Shown here: positions 12,501 to 25,105 of the stretch, piece by piece
Numbering within the stretch: position 1 is the first letter of the stretch
Layout: each line of letters starts with the position of its first letter
Source: Dipteris shenzhenensis
Lineage: Eukaryota > Polypodiophyta > Polypodiopsida > Gleicheniales
DNA length: 64,000 nucleotides
Strand: one strand, 5' to 3'
NCBI GenBank assembly: GCA_047967505.1
Contig: CM106538.1
The notes under the pieces: model-generated
Told to the model about the DNA's origin: nothing
The model's database searches: none
Seen by the model: the letters and a program-made list of their open reading frames with translations, nothing else
Program-made: the position numbers and the translations under genes

Positions 12501-15500
12501 GGAGATAAAACTGCGAGCCTTGCAGAGTGAGTCCTGAGGACCAGGTCCACCCAAAGCTTCCACATGCAGGGGCACGTTCAGCATGGGCCTAAGAGGGTTG
12601 TGGGTATTCAAGGATTCCCATATATAATCTCATAACAACCATGACGTGAAGGTATAAGTGGCTAAAAGCAACCTCACTCCATTATGTCAATTTGGTGGAT
12701 CTAGCTTTCCTGCCACTCACAATACCTTTTCATTATGAGTACATTTTACTATGTACCCTGACCAGAGCTGCCGTCAGCTAACTAAGACACCCCTTTAAGA
12801 CTTTATTGTCATGTCCACCAAAACCATGAATAAAATCGTTATGCTAGGTCTACAACACCATGGACCCACAAAAGCATAATCTCTTGACCTTCTACTGGCA
12901 ATTCCTTAACCTTCCTTATCACTCTATGATACAGTTGGTATTGCCATTTCTACAAAACAAAATAAAACTTCAATCAAAGATGTACACATTAGCCTTTCTA
13001 TCACTCTACTACAATGCCTTCATAGCTTACAAGAGTCATTTTGCGTCAATCAGATGTGTTATCGGGTGTCCAAAAATAGAGCAGGTTTTTACCACAGGAT
13101 GGGATGGTAGAAAAGGCGCAAGATGCTTCTTCACACCAATAGGTCCCATGCCTGGACCACCACCTCCGTGGGGAATGCAAAATGTCTTGTGCAAGTTCAA
13201 ATGGCATACATCTGCCCCAATGTGTCCTGGACTTGTTATACCAACCTATCACACCAAAGGGACATTAAAATCAGCACCATTAATTGAACTTTCATACTCA
13301 ATACTACACAAACATCAGCTACATCACAGCACAACGCATGCCTTGAACAGAGGGTGCACAAGAATGCCCATACACAATTCGGTGATACATTTACAGGGCT
13401 ATAATTTGAAAGAAATAAAAAGTTCATCTTGCATTGAATATGTTTGCTCAATGCTGCAGAATAATAAATATTAATTATCCTAAATTAGTGGTCATGAAAC
13501 CACGACTTGATCCTCACTTTCAAGGCATCCCCAATTCTAATTCTCATACACTCATAGTGCTCGACTTCTCACATCACCTCCTTCCACTGCACTTTTTGTT
13601 CCAACTTCCCATCACAAAAGGCTGAAGTTCATCAGTTAATAAAGAAATGGAAAGGACTAATATTAGTGCTTCATGTACCTGTGCATTCATGTTGGCACCA
13701 TCCATGTACACTTGTCCTCCATTCTGATGGATTATGTTACAGATCTCATCAATGCCCTCCTCATATACTCCATGAGTAGATGGGTAGGTCACCTGGACCA
13801 AGCAGTTTGTAAGAAATGGAAAGGTGAGCTTAGACTAAAGCTATTCCCTGTCCCTAACCTTTCTTTTCAGAATTTTTTTAAAAACAGGGAGTAGCTTAGA
13901 CTACAGCTATTCCCTATCCGTAACCCTTCTTTTCAGAATTAAATCTCAAACTAATAAATAAATGCATTAACTGAATAACCATGCTTGAAAAATAAAAAAT
14001 CTTCCAGATTTACGCTAGGTACACTTGAAACTTGGTCACACAGAGCATGCCATTTTGACTCAATAATGAGACACGATAAAGCCACATGCATATAGAAACA
14101 GCCAGTGTCCAATATAAGGCAGAGATTTGACAAGCAGTCCATCAATCAGAGCCTTAAATAGAGACATGAATATGTACTATTCGAAACGACAATGTTTAAT
14201 TTACTTACCATGAGAGCAGAAAGGTTATCTTTGTGAGCCTCGGCAGCTTTCCTGAGCTCTTCAATATTTACATTACCTTTTTCATCAGTGCCAACAGCCA
14301 CAATTTTCATTCCACACATGGCAGCACTGGCTGGATTTGTCCCATGGGCTGAGACGGGAATGATGCAAACATTTCTATGTGTATCACCCCTTGACTGAAG
14401 CAAAAATAGGGTCACCCTTAGAGATTATCAAATGAAAATTGGCCATACAATCACAGAAAGAGGAGCAGCATAACACACCAGTGACCAGGAAAAAATCTCA
14501 AAGCCTTGTACAACATACAGCTCCAGAACTAAAAAGCACTTACATAATGGTATGCACGAATGACCATGAGACCTGTATATTCCCCTGCAGCACCAGCATT
14601 GGGCTGTAGGGATATAGAATCGAAGCCAGTAATTTCACACAGAAGCTTCCCTAAATCGTCAAACATTTCCTGCAGACAACCTTCATAGTTTAGAAATCCT
14701 TGTTTCAGCATCAATGAACAAAATTTACCTCCACAAAAGGGCCTGGGACAAGATCCCACAACACCTGATAACCAGAGGTCTGATCCAGGGGAGCAAAAGG
14801 ATGAAGATTTGAAAACTCAGGCCAAGAGAGAGGCATCATTTCCACTGTTGAATTGAGCTTCATCGTGCAGGATCCCAGAGGAATCATGCTGTGACATAGT
14901 GACAAATCCTTTGCCTGGATCCTGTGCAAGTACCTTAGCATTTCATGCTCTGAATGATACCTGCCAAAAAACGTGCATCAATAACCTGATTAAGCAGCCA
15001 ACCCTAAAAACGTTTGAGGCACAGAACAGACTCCTACTCTCTTTTACCAGGGCTCCCCTCCCTTATGCATACGGGGAATGAAGAGCTGTTCACTTGTTTG
15101 CCAAGAGTCCTTCTACACAGTGTTTAACCCTTTGCCTTGTCTTTAGCACCCCTCATAGATAAACAACTCATGGAGTGATGGGGGAGGTGTCATAGCACAT
15201 CGATATACACAAGGGAAAGTCTTGAGCGAGCTGAATAGCACTAGAACCACTCCATGATATATGAAGGTCTACCATTATTAAAGGTACAAGGTATCAGGAG
15301 TGGACGTGGCCATGAAACCAAAAAAAAAGTCATATTTTCAGTCATATGGCTGGGTTCAGATTCCATAAATTGCAGACCCCCCTGTAGATCCTTGCACTTG
15401 ATGTTGCCATAACATCCACAAAATCTCTTTTTATTTATTCTACCATAAGAAGCGTCATCATTCTTCTTAGGAGAAAAGTTCAAGGCATTGCCTTTCGACT

Positions 15501-18130
15501 ACCAATCAATCTACTCAACATGAGCTACTGTTATGTGACTCTTACTATCATTTTCAAGTAGTAACCATTTCATACACTTTCCCAATTTAAATTGGAAATA
15601 TGATCATGAGCCTAAACAGTTTGCCACCATTATCTTACATCTGCAAATCATAAACCCTCGTCTACACGTTCTGACTTTACCCACTTAGGCGGATGATAAT
15701 CATATATCATATACAGTTTAAATCCTTCCATGAAAAGCTACCAAGAACATCCCATCAACAGGTGGCCACAGCCTGGACAGAACTGTTGTTAATACATCAA
15801 CCAAAATGAATTCAGCTAGTGCAAAAATCAATTGTCTTTGCTAAGGCGTGTGGTCTCAGTGGCCAAACAGATGCCCCAATGAATGCTCCCTACATATGAC
15901 AAGACACTAGTCTTCGAGTGAAGAGATGTGACGAATAGAAGGACAACGCTATTGACTTTGAAAGTTCCACCATACAACACTACTGACATTGACCCCAGGC
16001 TTGTACATTCATTTGATATTCAAGAAAACAAACTTCTGCTATTCATTTACAGAAGACAATCACAAGGTGGATTAATGACCAGTAGCTCCCTGTGTACTTC
16101 CAAATCACAAGACAGTAAAATACACCCAAACACTTACATGCTGAACACTGGATGTGTCAAGTAAGCACTCTCACGTTGAAGAGGTGCAGGAATTGATGAT
16201 TTGACCTCAGGGGCAAGAGATTCAGCAGTGAAGTTTACCTATGGTTAGACAAATTCCAAATGACAATAAATCACACTTCCTACAGCGTGTTAAGAAAATA
16301 TCTGATGGGATCCTGTAATCAACATTGCCAAACACTCACAGTTTTGTCCTGAGCAAAAATTCTGAATAGCTCATCCACATCCTCAAGAGTAGTAGTTTCG
16401 TCTATAGCAACAGTAATCTGCGGTCACGTGGATCAGTCGGTTAACAAACCCCATACAAGATGCCAAAAGATAGCTTATCAGATTCCAGACACATTCTGCC
16501 CAATGCAAGCATTGTCACGCTCAATTTTCCAAACAATTCATCAAACACTGACTGACACACCATACTTACTGTCTTCTGGTCAAGAACTCGTAAGTTGACA
16601 CCTTTCTTGACTGCAGAATTAGAAATCAAATTGGCATCTGGCACTGCAACCTTAACAGTGTCAAAGAATGGCTTCTGTTCTACTTGTACATGCTCAAATT
16701 TCTGAAGTCCCACGGCCAAGGTCCTTGCCAGACCATGAACTCGCTCAGCAATTTTCTTCAAGCCCTCTGGTCCATGATAAACCGCATACATGGCGGCCAT
16801 ATTTGCTAACAATGCCTGGATTTGAAACATAGTCAGTTCACAATTGAGAAGGAGCAGCAATGGAAGTGAAATCAGAATGTAAACAAGGCAGCCATAATTC
16901 CACATGCGAATAAAGCACCTGGGCTGTGCAGATATTGCTGGTTGCTTTTTCACGCCTGATATGCTGCTCCCGTGTCTGCATGGCCATGCGCAATGCTGGT
17001 TTCCCACTGGCATCCACACTTACGCCAATTATTCGCCCTGGCATCATTCTCTTGTACTCTTGAGAAGTTGCAAGAAAAGCTGCATGAGGGCCACCGTAGC
17101 CCATGGGTACTCCAAATCTTTGTGCAGAACCAATCACCATATCTGCTCCAAACTCTCCCGGTGGGCGTAAGACTGTCAGAGCCAACAAATCAGTGGCAAC
17201 TACCACTTTTGCACCATGAGCATGGGCATTTTTTACCATCTCTGAAATGTCAAGTATTTCTCCATCTGTCGTTGGATACTGTATGAGGATTCCACAGACA
17301 TCTTTACTGCTGTAATCAAAACTCTTTGCGCTAACTACCTTGACAGTTACATCAAATCCACCCGCCCGAGTTTGGCAAATATCAATAGTCTGCGGGTGGC
17401 AATGGTCAGCGATCAAGAAAGTCTTTTTCTTTCCTCGGGAGATGCTACTGCACATAGCCATAGCTTCAGCAGCTGCAGTGCCCTCATCCAGAAGAGAAGC
17501 ATTTGACATAGGCATGGCGGTCAGATCGGTAATCATAGTCTGATAATTGAGCAGTGACTCTAGCCTGCCTTGCGCAATTTCGGCTTGGTATGGCGTGTAC
17601 TGAGTGTACCATCCAGGATTCTCCATGATATTTCGTAGGATTACTGGAGGGACGAAGGTATTATAATAACCCATGCCAATGTAAGACTTGAAGACTTTGT
17701 TCTTGGAGGCCAAAGTTCTCATATGCTCTAACATCTGACTCTCGGTCAATCCCTCGTCAAACTTCGGCAATTTCATCGCCGGTCTAAGGATCCCTTTCGG
17801 CACCGTGGCATCGATAAGCGCATCCAGGCTCGAGAAGCCGGACAGCTCCGCCATCTTGCTTTGTTCCTCTAGCGTAGGACTATTGTGGCGCCTGGGGAAA
17901 GTGTCGCTCGGCTTCAATGCTTCTACAGAGATGCCTCGCGAGCCTGAGATAGAGAAAAACCCGGGCAGCCATTGCCTGCTCAAAGCTGGCGATCCAGATG
18001 CGCCAATTATATGAGAAGCAGAGGCAGAACTAAGGAGCCGCGGAGCTGCAGGGGCAGCAGGACGCCCGGATTGCCTGAGCAAATGCTGCAAGGCCGCTTT
18101 GCGCAAGCGAATACCCATGGCTGCAGACAT
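9576..18130 (-). CDS. GLDP: Glycine dehydrogenase (decarboxylating), P protein of the glycine cleavage system, mitochondrial; 15 exons
   Basis: The P protein is the PLP-dependent subunit that decarboxylates glycine and passes the aminomethyl group to the lipoyl arm of H protein, in the mitochondrial matrix during photorespiration. Exons in transcript order: 18130-16919, 16815-16570, 16417-16340, 16238-16138, 14960-14765, 14669-14544, 14394-14209, 13792-13679, 13245-13093, 11278-11087, 10992-10915, 10606-10481, 10271-10173, 10081-9964, 9667-9576. Every intron is GT-AG and the frame stays open to TAA, giving 1038 residues, the usual length for plant P proteins. Residues 1-65 or so are rich in R, A and S with few acids, as in a mitochondrial targeting peptide; the conserved mature part starts near [16 protein letters not shown]. 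Codons are split at the exon 4/5 and 14/15 joins; all other joins fall between codons. Introns run from about 100 bp to 1.8 kb and show no other recognisable gene. The gene looks intact and functional. Confidence 0.97.
10915..10992 (-). CDS. GLDP: GLDP exon 11, a 78-bp exon
   Basis: This exon contributes 26 residues ([20 protein letters not shown], then DLRPFK) and links NYMAKRLE of exon 10 to ETAGIEAED of exon 12. It is needed to keep the conserved P-protein sequence continuous, and both splice sites are GT-AG in phase 0. Compared with the VLFRGVNGTVAHEF form I know from seed plants, it has W, K and C substitutions ([14 protein letters not shown]). The residues after it (AHEFIIDLR) are standard. 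Confidence 0.92.
13093..13245 (-). CDS. GLDP: GLDP exon 9, with the PLP-binding lysine and glycine-rich loop
   Basis: This 153-bp exon encodes 51 residues of the C-terminal half of the P protein. It contains the [20 protein letters not shown] stretch. In this family the Lys of LHKT forms the Schiff base with pyridoxal phosphate; by my exon count it is residue 773. The glycine-rich loop after it is complete. The acceptor lies at 13246-13247 and the donor at 13091-13092. Open frames on either strand here that read differently are shadows of this exon. Confidence 0.95.
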
Positions 18131-20100
18131 GTCGGCTGGTTGGGGAAGCCAAGCAAGGCAGGAAGCAAGCTTGCGAGACTTGCACCGCTACCCCAAACCA
18201 AAGATGTCACAAGAAGGTCATGCGCAGGGGAGAGACTAGAATACTACACGTCGTCCACTGGCTCAGTGATGGAGATCAACTGAGCCAGGGGCAAGCAAAG
18301 CCGAAGCAAAGCAAATGGGTGGGAGTGAAGGAGCGAGGGCGGGCGATCTAAGGAAGTGGGAAGATGCAAGAGCAAGGTTGAGCTACGAGGAAGATGAGAA
18401 TGTGCACTATATCTGCAGGTGGAGGAGGTGGGTGGTGGAGGAGGGGGTGGAGGGTGAATGGAAGGTGAGGGAGGTGTGGGATGAGTGGTGGAGGCTGCGC
18501 TAGTGGCTTTGCGGAGGACAGTGGTTCCCACAAGATCAGGAATGCAAGAATCAGAGCAAGAGTGTAGTGGCCATGTTGAGGGATTCCATCCGAGGTGGGG
18601 ATAAAGAACGTATGCTTCACAAGAGAGCGAGCTGAGGTTTTGAGCCGTGGATATGGAAGGTTTTGAGGAGGAAAACCACCCGTCCTCAAAGCTCCTGATC
18701 CACCTCAGAGATTAGCCTTTCCTCAAAGGTGGATATGGAGATTTTGAAGAGTAAATCCACCCCCTCCTCAGATTCTCTCTTCATCCTCCTCCCAAGAGAT
18801 CAATCACTCCTCACTCCTCAGAGATCGAGATGAATGCCCAAAATGCAGTAAATTACTCTCACCTTGGCAGGTTCCTCCGAGATCAAGATGAAATGCTGGA
18901 ATGGCAACCATGCAGTTTTACTTGGCAGGTTTGAGGTGGTCATGCACCTTACAGAGTCAACTTTCTCTCAGCAGCACCGCCAAAGTTCTTGCTCATGAGT
19001 CTTCTCCTCCCCTTGATTTTCGATCCTGACAGAGGACCCAAACCCTCCGATAGGCTGTCCTTGTAGTTGTTCACCGCTTGCCCTACCTTCCACCTTCCGA
19101 AAATTCACTCCCAAACACGTCATTGCTGAGATTGTGGAAAAGGCCGTAAAAGACACTATTTTTCTTTAACATCCTTCGTGGTCGAAAAAACTTTTTTTAA
19201 AAAAGGTTATGTAAGATCTTGCACGTCAAGATTATTGGTGCCAATCACATCTCAAGCCTGCTCCCACGATGCCCACAAGGAGATGTCGCTCCTCCATTAC
19301 ATGGTGTATCAAAGGCCGCTCACAAACAAAGAGATTTCCTTTACAAGATGGAAATTGTTCCCCCCAAAGGTGTTTCATGCAATGTAAATTCCCTCTCGTC
19401 GTGCTAAAATTCACGTTCAAAAGAGAGAGGAGTGAGCCAAATTTTTATCTTTTAAAAGGGGACACATTTTCACGATTTGGGGGACCTATTTAGCCACCCT
19501 TCTCAAAATATGAATTTACAACAAGGTGTAAAAAAAAGATAAATTATAGTCACTCTTCAAAATCAAGGCCTAATTTCACAACTCACCCTTTCACACTTGA
19601 CCTTGACAATAAGCACAAGAATCGGCTTCGCGACTTAGACCACCTTCAAACAATCATGAATGTCAACCAAGAGCCATTTTTTAGGGGTGAACCTATGACA
19701 TTCTATGTCACCATAGTGGCTTTTTTTGGGACAATGCAACTATCCTAGGATTGATTGAATCTGTAAACCAAAATCTGCAAGCATTTGCCCTTGATTGAGT
19801 AATTGTTGGACAAAGCTCACGACCTTGCTATTGAAACTCCAATTGGATAATAGTGAGTATTCAGGTCCAATTTGGAGTTAGAGCCATGATGGAAAGGCTG
19901 CCTACCACAAAGGAAATAAATAGGAAAATTGGAGAGGCACAGGAGAGGGAAGGGAGGGAGATGGCGCAAAGAAGGGGGAGACTCAAGAAGGTAGAGGTGC
20001 GAAGCATGAAAGGGAAGATTTACAATTTTGTGGGCTACAATTGAATTTCGATTTTATATTCAAAGGGTGAAATAGGAGGACCTGAATAAATAAGTCATTC
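18131..20100. other. GLDP upstream region; no gene recognised
   Basis: The first few hundred bases should contain the GLDP promoter and 5' UTR. The 18300-18530 part is purine-rich on the plus strand, so pyrimidine-rich in the direction of GLDP transcription. I found no clear TATA box. Short phrases resembling CTCAGAGATC recur at 18700-18890. The open frames here show no domain. Confidence 0.45.
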
Positions 20101-20149
20101 CCTTTTCAGAACTTGAGCCACCTAGTGTGGACTGTGCGGCTTTCTTTTG

Positions 20150-20620
20150 CTCATGCGACCCCCCTGCTCTTCAAATTCTTGCGCCAATGCATGCACTGAT
20201 CCAGTCGCCTGCCGCATGATTCTTCGTTATCACCATTGAGGTAGTGTAGCCACTCGCTCCTCGTCCCATGTCGTCGGCTCTCTCCCCCTTATCACGATAT
20301 CTCAAGTTCATTGGCACGGGACGCCTTTGCCGTCCGCCTTCCAAATACTTACCATCACGCCACGTCTGCGAATTCAAAAGTCTATCTTTCTGTCTTGCAA
20401 CCTATGCAAAGCCAGAACTCCCAGTACTTCCGCCCGTCGTCTCTCCAGCTGGGGGAGCTGGGACCACAATCCGTGTGCTTTATTTCAGCTCATTTCCGGT
20501 CACAAACACTCGTGGGTCTCCCAGCTCCACGGAGCAACGCTTCACCTGCTCCGCTTATCGCACGATTCGGTCGGTTGACAGGAACGTAGGCCCTCCTTGA
20601 CCGTGTTCATTTTTGGCTTG
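20150..20620. other. GC-rich island of unknown origin, possibly organelle-derived
   Basis: This stretch is clearly richer in G and C than its surroundings and carries several overlapping open frames on both strands (for example 20268-20600 plus and 20171-20377 minus). That pattern is usual for a GC-rich non-coding sequence. I do not recognise any of the proteins. A nuclear insertion of mitochondrial DNA is one possible explanation; it is a guess from composition and texture only. Confidence 0.3.
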
Positions 20621-20853
20621 CCATGGGGAAGGCTTAAGCAGGGCGAGAACCCCCGACTGTGCAGGACATTTCTATGCCAAATAGTGTCTGCAGGGAATAC
20701 GTTCTGTCGTTCGATGGATAGTGTTTTTGGCTTGCAAGGGGTCGATGGAAAGTCCCCAAAATTGCGTACATGTCCAAAATTAAAGACACACCCTCATTTA
20801 CATGTTTCACCTGTAAGCGCATGATGTTTAAGAAACAAACATCATTCCTAAAA

Positions 20854-21368
20854 AGGAAACTTATGATCTAATATGTGAGAAAAGAGAGGAAACACAACGC
20901 CCGTTCTTAGTAAAAGAGCTTCGCCTTTGTTTGGAGTGCAAGAATTCCATACACAAAGAGAAGTTGCTAAAGTATCTCATTCCCAATAACATTTGCATCA
21001 ACAAGCCAAAGTATCTCATTCCCAATAACATTTGCATCAACAAGCCGATAGACAAAGTTGTAGCCCTAAATGAGATAGAAGAGCATCTTGTCTCCCCTAG
21101 GATAGCATTCACACAAATAAGAGACCTTACTTTTGATGGCCAGCTTGATATGAAAGGAAGCATCGCAAATGTCTTGGCTGACACAACAAAGATTCAAAGA
21201 GTCTTGCCACAATTCCAAGATGAAGACACAAGAATGATAATAGGGATAAAGAAAAAAATGGAATATAATTCAATGTACCTTATTGGCAAGGTTAGGCCTT
21301 TGGTGCTAATGAACGCAATGCATTCTCTTTTGCCCACACCCTTGTATCAAAGCAATAAAATCACATGA
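20854..21368 (+). pseudogene. Helitron-type coding fragment (DUF6570-like region N-terminal to the helicase)
   Basis: The frame reads ETYDLICEKREETQRP, CLECKNSIHKEKLLKYL and then ALNEIEEHLVSPRIAFTQIR, DGQLDMKGSIANV, and ends TPLYQSNKIT. This follows the block found before the Rep and helicase parts of plant Helitron proteins, with its short C..C segment and the pattern L..IEE.L..PRI.F.QIR.L...GQ....G...NV..D. The Rep and helicase domains are missing, so only a fragment remains. It contains an in-frame 39-bp tandem duplication. A dispersed repeat begins at its stop codon. Confidence 0.75.
20969..21046 (+). repeat. 39-bp tandem duplication inside the Helitron fragment
   Basis: Two near-perfect 39-bp units (20969-21007 and 21008-21046) add 13 codons without breaking the frame, so YLIPNNICINKP appears twice in a row. 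Confidence 0.95.
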
Positions 21369-21560
21369 GAGCATTGTGTGTATAGAGTAGCGGCAAAGCT
21401 CCACTTGTAATATCTTGAGTCTGAAAGGGGGTATGATGAATCTTAAAGGATGAGGATAGCCAAAATTCTCTTTAGAAAAGATCCAATCATACTTGCAAAA
21501 TCAGGATCTAGAGAGAGAAAGACTACAAGCATACACTTTTTGAGGTTCCCTCACTTTGTG
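21366..21560. repeat. Dispersed repeat starting TGAGAGCATTGTGTG, copy 1
   Basis: About 190 bp match 54879-55070, including GTAGCGGCAAAGCTCC, TTGTAATATCTTGAG and GATCCAATCATACTTGC. The similarity starts abruptly at TGAGAG in both places with unrelated sequence before it, as expected for one end of a mobile element such as an LTR. After about 21560 the two copies diverge. From there to 22930 I see no gene, only a C run at 22411-22422. Confidence 0.8.
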
Positions 21561-22931
21561 TAAAAGGTCCCCCCACTTTGTTTTGAGACTCAAAGCTTCC
21601 CCCACTTTGTGTAGAGTGCACAATACACTACAACTTTGTCTTTCTTTATGAGAAGGAACTTGGCTAACTTCCTTATGTGACTCAGATTACGTGAATGAAA
21701 TAGTAGACAATGGTTGAAGCATAGTTAGTTGTTGTCCCTTGCCCTATGAGAAAATCCATGCACTCTGGCACAACATATATCGAGGAAGCTTGAGCTCTGA
21801 TGAAAGGGCAAGTTGTGACATAGTTTTAAAACTTAATGAAAAAAAAAGGGGACAAACAATGGGCAGGCCCACTAGTATTCTCCCAGAGAGATTTTGGGGG
21901 AAGTGGCTCCAAATAGAAAGAAAAAGGAAAGTGATCATGATGCCTTAGTTTGTATGGTTCTTTTACTTGCCTCCCTCTGTGAATCGGCCAAAACTCACTC
22001 AAAGTAGTTGGTCTATGCATTAGATTTACTTGGCTCAGATGCTTTATTCACATTAGAGGTGTAGGATCTTCCCCCCTTACCTCTTACGAGATAGAAGGTT
22101 GGGCATTGAGAGCACTGAGAGAATTGAGTATTCGATGTCCATATATATGGAAGAGCCAGAGATGGCGACTCTCTTTAGACATGGTGAGCTAGTTATATGA
22201 ATTTATAGCACTTCAATATGATCCCAAAATTGATGTTGATTTATGATTTGGCTTGGATACTTGACTTAGCTATTCTTTAAGGTTTTTAAAAGCTTTCTTT
22301 AGAAAATTTAAAGATCAATTTTCAAGATAGGACAATGAAAAGATTTTTTACAATCTCCAAGCTTTCTTATAAGTTATTCTCTTATTTGTTTGCATGGAAT
22401 CCAAGACCCACCCCCCCCCCCCATTAGGAAAAAAGGACGCTCATTTTGGGGCCTTTTAGGGTTTGGGAAAAATGTCTCTCAACAAATGAGGAGAAGGCCA
22501 ACGTAATATAGAAATTCCAAAAAAAAAAGAAAAAAATATGAAAAAAATAGTACTTTATGTTGCTACAAGTCTCTGGCATTAATGAGAAGATTTGTTATTT
22601 ATTCTTTTACGGTTCGCCTGTCCCTATCAAGAGATGTGAACCCAAAATCGAAACAGAGCTCCATTTTGAAACCTTCCTACGTGGTGACCCAAAATAACCA
22701 TCCACTTTCTCTTGTTCTCAGGCACCATTCTCTCTTCAACAAGCATTCCTCTACTTTCACCACGAGCCATTTCATTCAAGCAGTCCTCGTTGCATTACTA
22801 TTGTTGTGATGCTCTTAAACTTTCAAGACAATAAACTCCTTTCACCTTTCATTTGCTTATTCTCAAATTCATTCAGTTTTTTTTTAAACGTCGATAACTT
22901 TGGGCAAAAGACTTTGGAGTGATAAAGTATA

Positions 22932-23604
22932 ATGTCTGACTATTTTGGTGTGTGTTTCTTTGACCGCGTAGGTACTAGAGTGAGGATTTCATATAACCGT
23001 GCCACTATGGATGATAGCTGGAAAAGGATAGTAGTGGTGGCAAAAGGAGATTGGGTGCTAATGCAACCCAACAATTGGAGAAAGCAACAATCAACTAACA
23101 CTTTTTTGGCTTCTTGGAAGGGCAAAGTGAAAGATTTTAGAGTCAAAAAAGAAGACACAAAATGCATTAGAGGGGTTTGGATACAACATGTCTACATGCA
23201 TCGAGAACTTGTATTACGAGATTATCCTACTTATCTTCCACACCATAGACCCAATTGTAAGTGTATTTGTATAATGAAATAGTTGAAATGAAAGAACTTT
23301 TTCTTTCTATGACAAACAATATCTTTGTTTTGGTTCATATATGTATCTCTCATCATAGGAAGAGTGGTAACCAATGAAGTGCATATTGAGATTCTTTGAT
23401 GCTTTACATGGTGCTATTGGGGAGCTACATTACAAAGGTAGAAAATCAACAACATTGGCTGAATCGGGTATATTTTTGAACGATCACTTTTATCAATTGA
23501 TGGACAATGCTCACTCACACGGTTTATTAAAAAAGCAAGATCTCCAGAGGTGGAATACAGTTGATTGGCCAGTCCTTGATGGTATTCTCTTTACATTTGC
23601 GTAA
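22932..23604 (+). pseudogene. Degraded coding fragment, possibly BAH-domain-like
   Basis: The frame 22932-23282 includes KGDWVLMQP, a variable loop, SWKGKVKDFRVKKED, a Trp/His-rich strand (GVWIQHVYMHRE) and HHRPN. A possible intron (GTAAGT near 23259, AG near 23361) would continue it with LVTNEVHIEIL. A second frame (23374-23604, IGELHYKGRKSTTLAESG) follows after a shift. The order GD.V......W.G.V......W....... PNEL....H.. resembles a BAH chromatin-binding domain, but the match is weak and rests on my memory of the fold. At least one frameshift breaks it. Treat the family as unproven. Confidence 0.3.
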
Positions 23605-25105
23605 TACATTCATCTATCACTTCTAAAGGTATGATATTGCTAAATTTTATTTTTGCAGATACTGCAAAGGAGCGAAAGAAAAATTCAATGCAAGGACACT
23701 GTAAATAGAAGAATTCAGATAATTTTACTTGCAATCCAAAAAGAAAGAGTTGACATTTGATGTATTAATACAAAATGAGTACAAGTATCATGTGTTTTTC
23801 TATTGTTGCTTAGAATCTTTCTCTTAACTTTTGTGCAGTGGAGACTCCTTCTGAGAAGAGTTGTCTTTAGCTTCTTCCACATGCTGGTTAGGTGGCTACT
23901 GCTATACATCCTCTTGCTGTACATCCTTCATGGTCTTGAGATCGGCTTGTTGCAATGTTACTCCCTCCTTGTGTATCGACTCCTCGTGCTGCTTTGATGC
24001 CGTTGGCTCCTCGTGCATGGGCTCGGGCTTTTTTGGTAGCTTTGCTTAGAAAGGATCAACTGCTGCTTCTCCTTCCACATCCTTTGAGAATTGTCCTAGC
24101 AGCTCATCAACACCAACACCTTCTAGAATATTTTCTAGATTGCTAGTGACAGAGACCTTTTTGTCGACCTCCTCAACCTCTTGTTCAACCTGGAGATCTT
24201 CAAGGCCTTTTGAGCCCTCTCTTGTATGGAATGTTCGGTCTGGTGCTAGAGAAGGGGAAGAGACCTCTAACAGCTTCAAAATTGTCTTTGCTCTCTGAAG
24301 CTATTTACATATTTAGAGCCAAAACTATCCTCTTTCATTTGCAATAAAAAGAAAGAATTTTTTCAATATTTTTTGTACCAATGCATTGAATTTAGAGCTT
24401 CTTAAACAATATGCAATAAAAACACATTTTGTAGCAAAAGTATGTGGCATACTGACTTACAATTCTAAATCTTGGTCAGTGCCTTTTAAGGAATTGAAGG
24501 TATAGCATAACTTTTGTTGTATGTCTATATGCACTAAACTCTAGTGATTGCTATAAGAAAAACAACAAACATGAGGGGATTAAAAGGGTGTACATAAATT
24601 TGAACATATCAAGATTTTGTCAATAGAGGGTATTAGTGAAAAAGTTCAGGGAACATACTTTGAATAATATGGGAGGAGAAGCATATCAACCACATCAAAA
24701 TTGCAAAAATGAAACCACTTGGAAATGCTTTTGGTTGATGTCTTGTTATCCTTCAACTTGAATGAGATAGCTGGATAAAGTATATATAGTGTGTTGAAGG
24801 CTCTGGTGGATCTGACTCTTCAAAAAACTACAAAAAACCACTTCACTTAGCCTATGAAAAAGTGACTGCTACAAAGACATAAATACAATTGACCTTGAAA
24901 AATATCCTTACTATAGAGCTGCAAGCATGATTGTGTAAGTGACATGGTTTTCTTTCAGTGCTATAGCCATTATGCAATCTTGTGTCAAATCCCAACTCAA
25001 ATCATCATTCACAGTCCAAGATAGACATTATTTCTTTAACTCGCTCGAACTCTTCATACGCAACCTTGCCTCTGGTCTCATGTTGGTGAGTGACCTCTAT
25101 TATCT
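23605..25105. other. AT-rich stretch with one broken acidic minus-strand frame
   Basis: A minus-strand frame from 24279 to about 23890 (77 codons, stop, then about 45 codons in the same frame) is rich in E, K and Q, with repeated acidic phrases such as EVEEVDKK and PEPMHEEPTASKQHEE. It looks like the remains of a disordered protein. No domain is recognisable and nothing else stands out. Confidence 0.35.

Noticed and set aside
12860-13474. 204-codon plus-strand frame
   Set aside because: It lies antisense over GLDP exon 9 and its introns; the minus-strand exon explains the conservation.
16972-17286. Plus-strand frames opposite GLDP exon 1 (also 17340-17543, 17805-18014 and 17972-18283)
   Set aside because: Shadows of the highly conserved GLDP coding strand.
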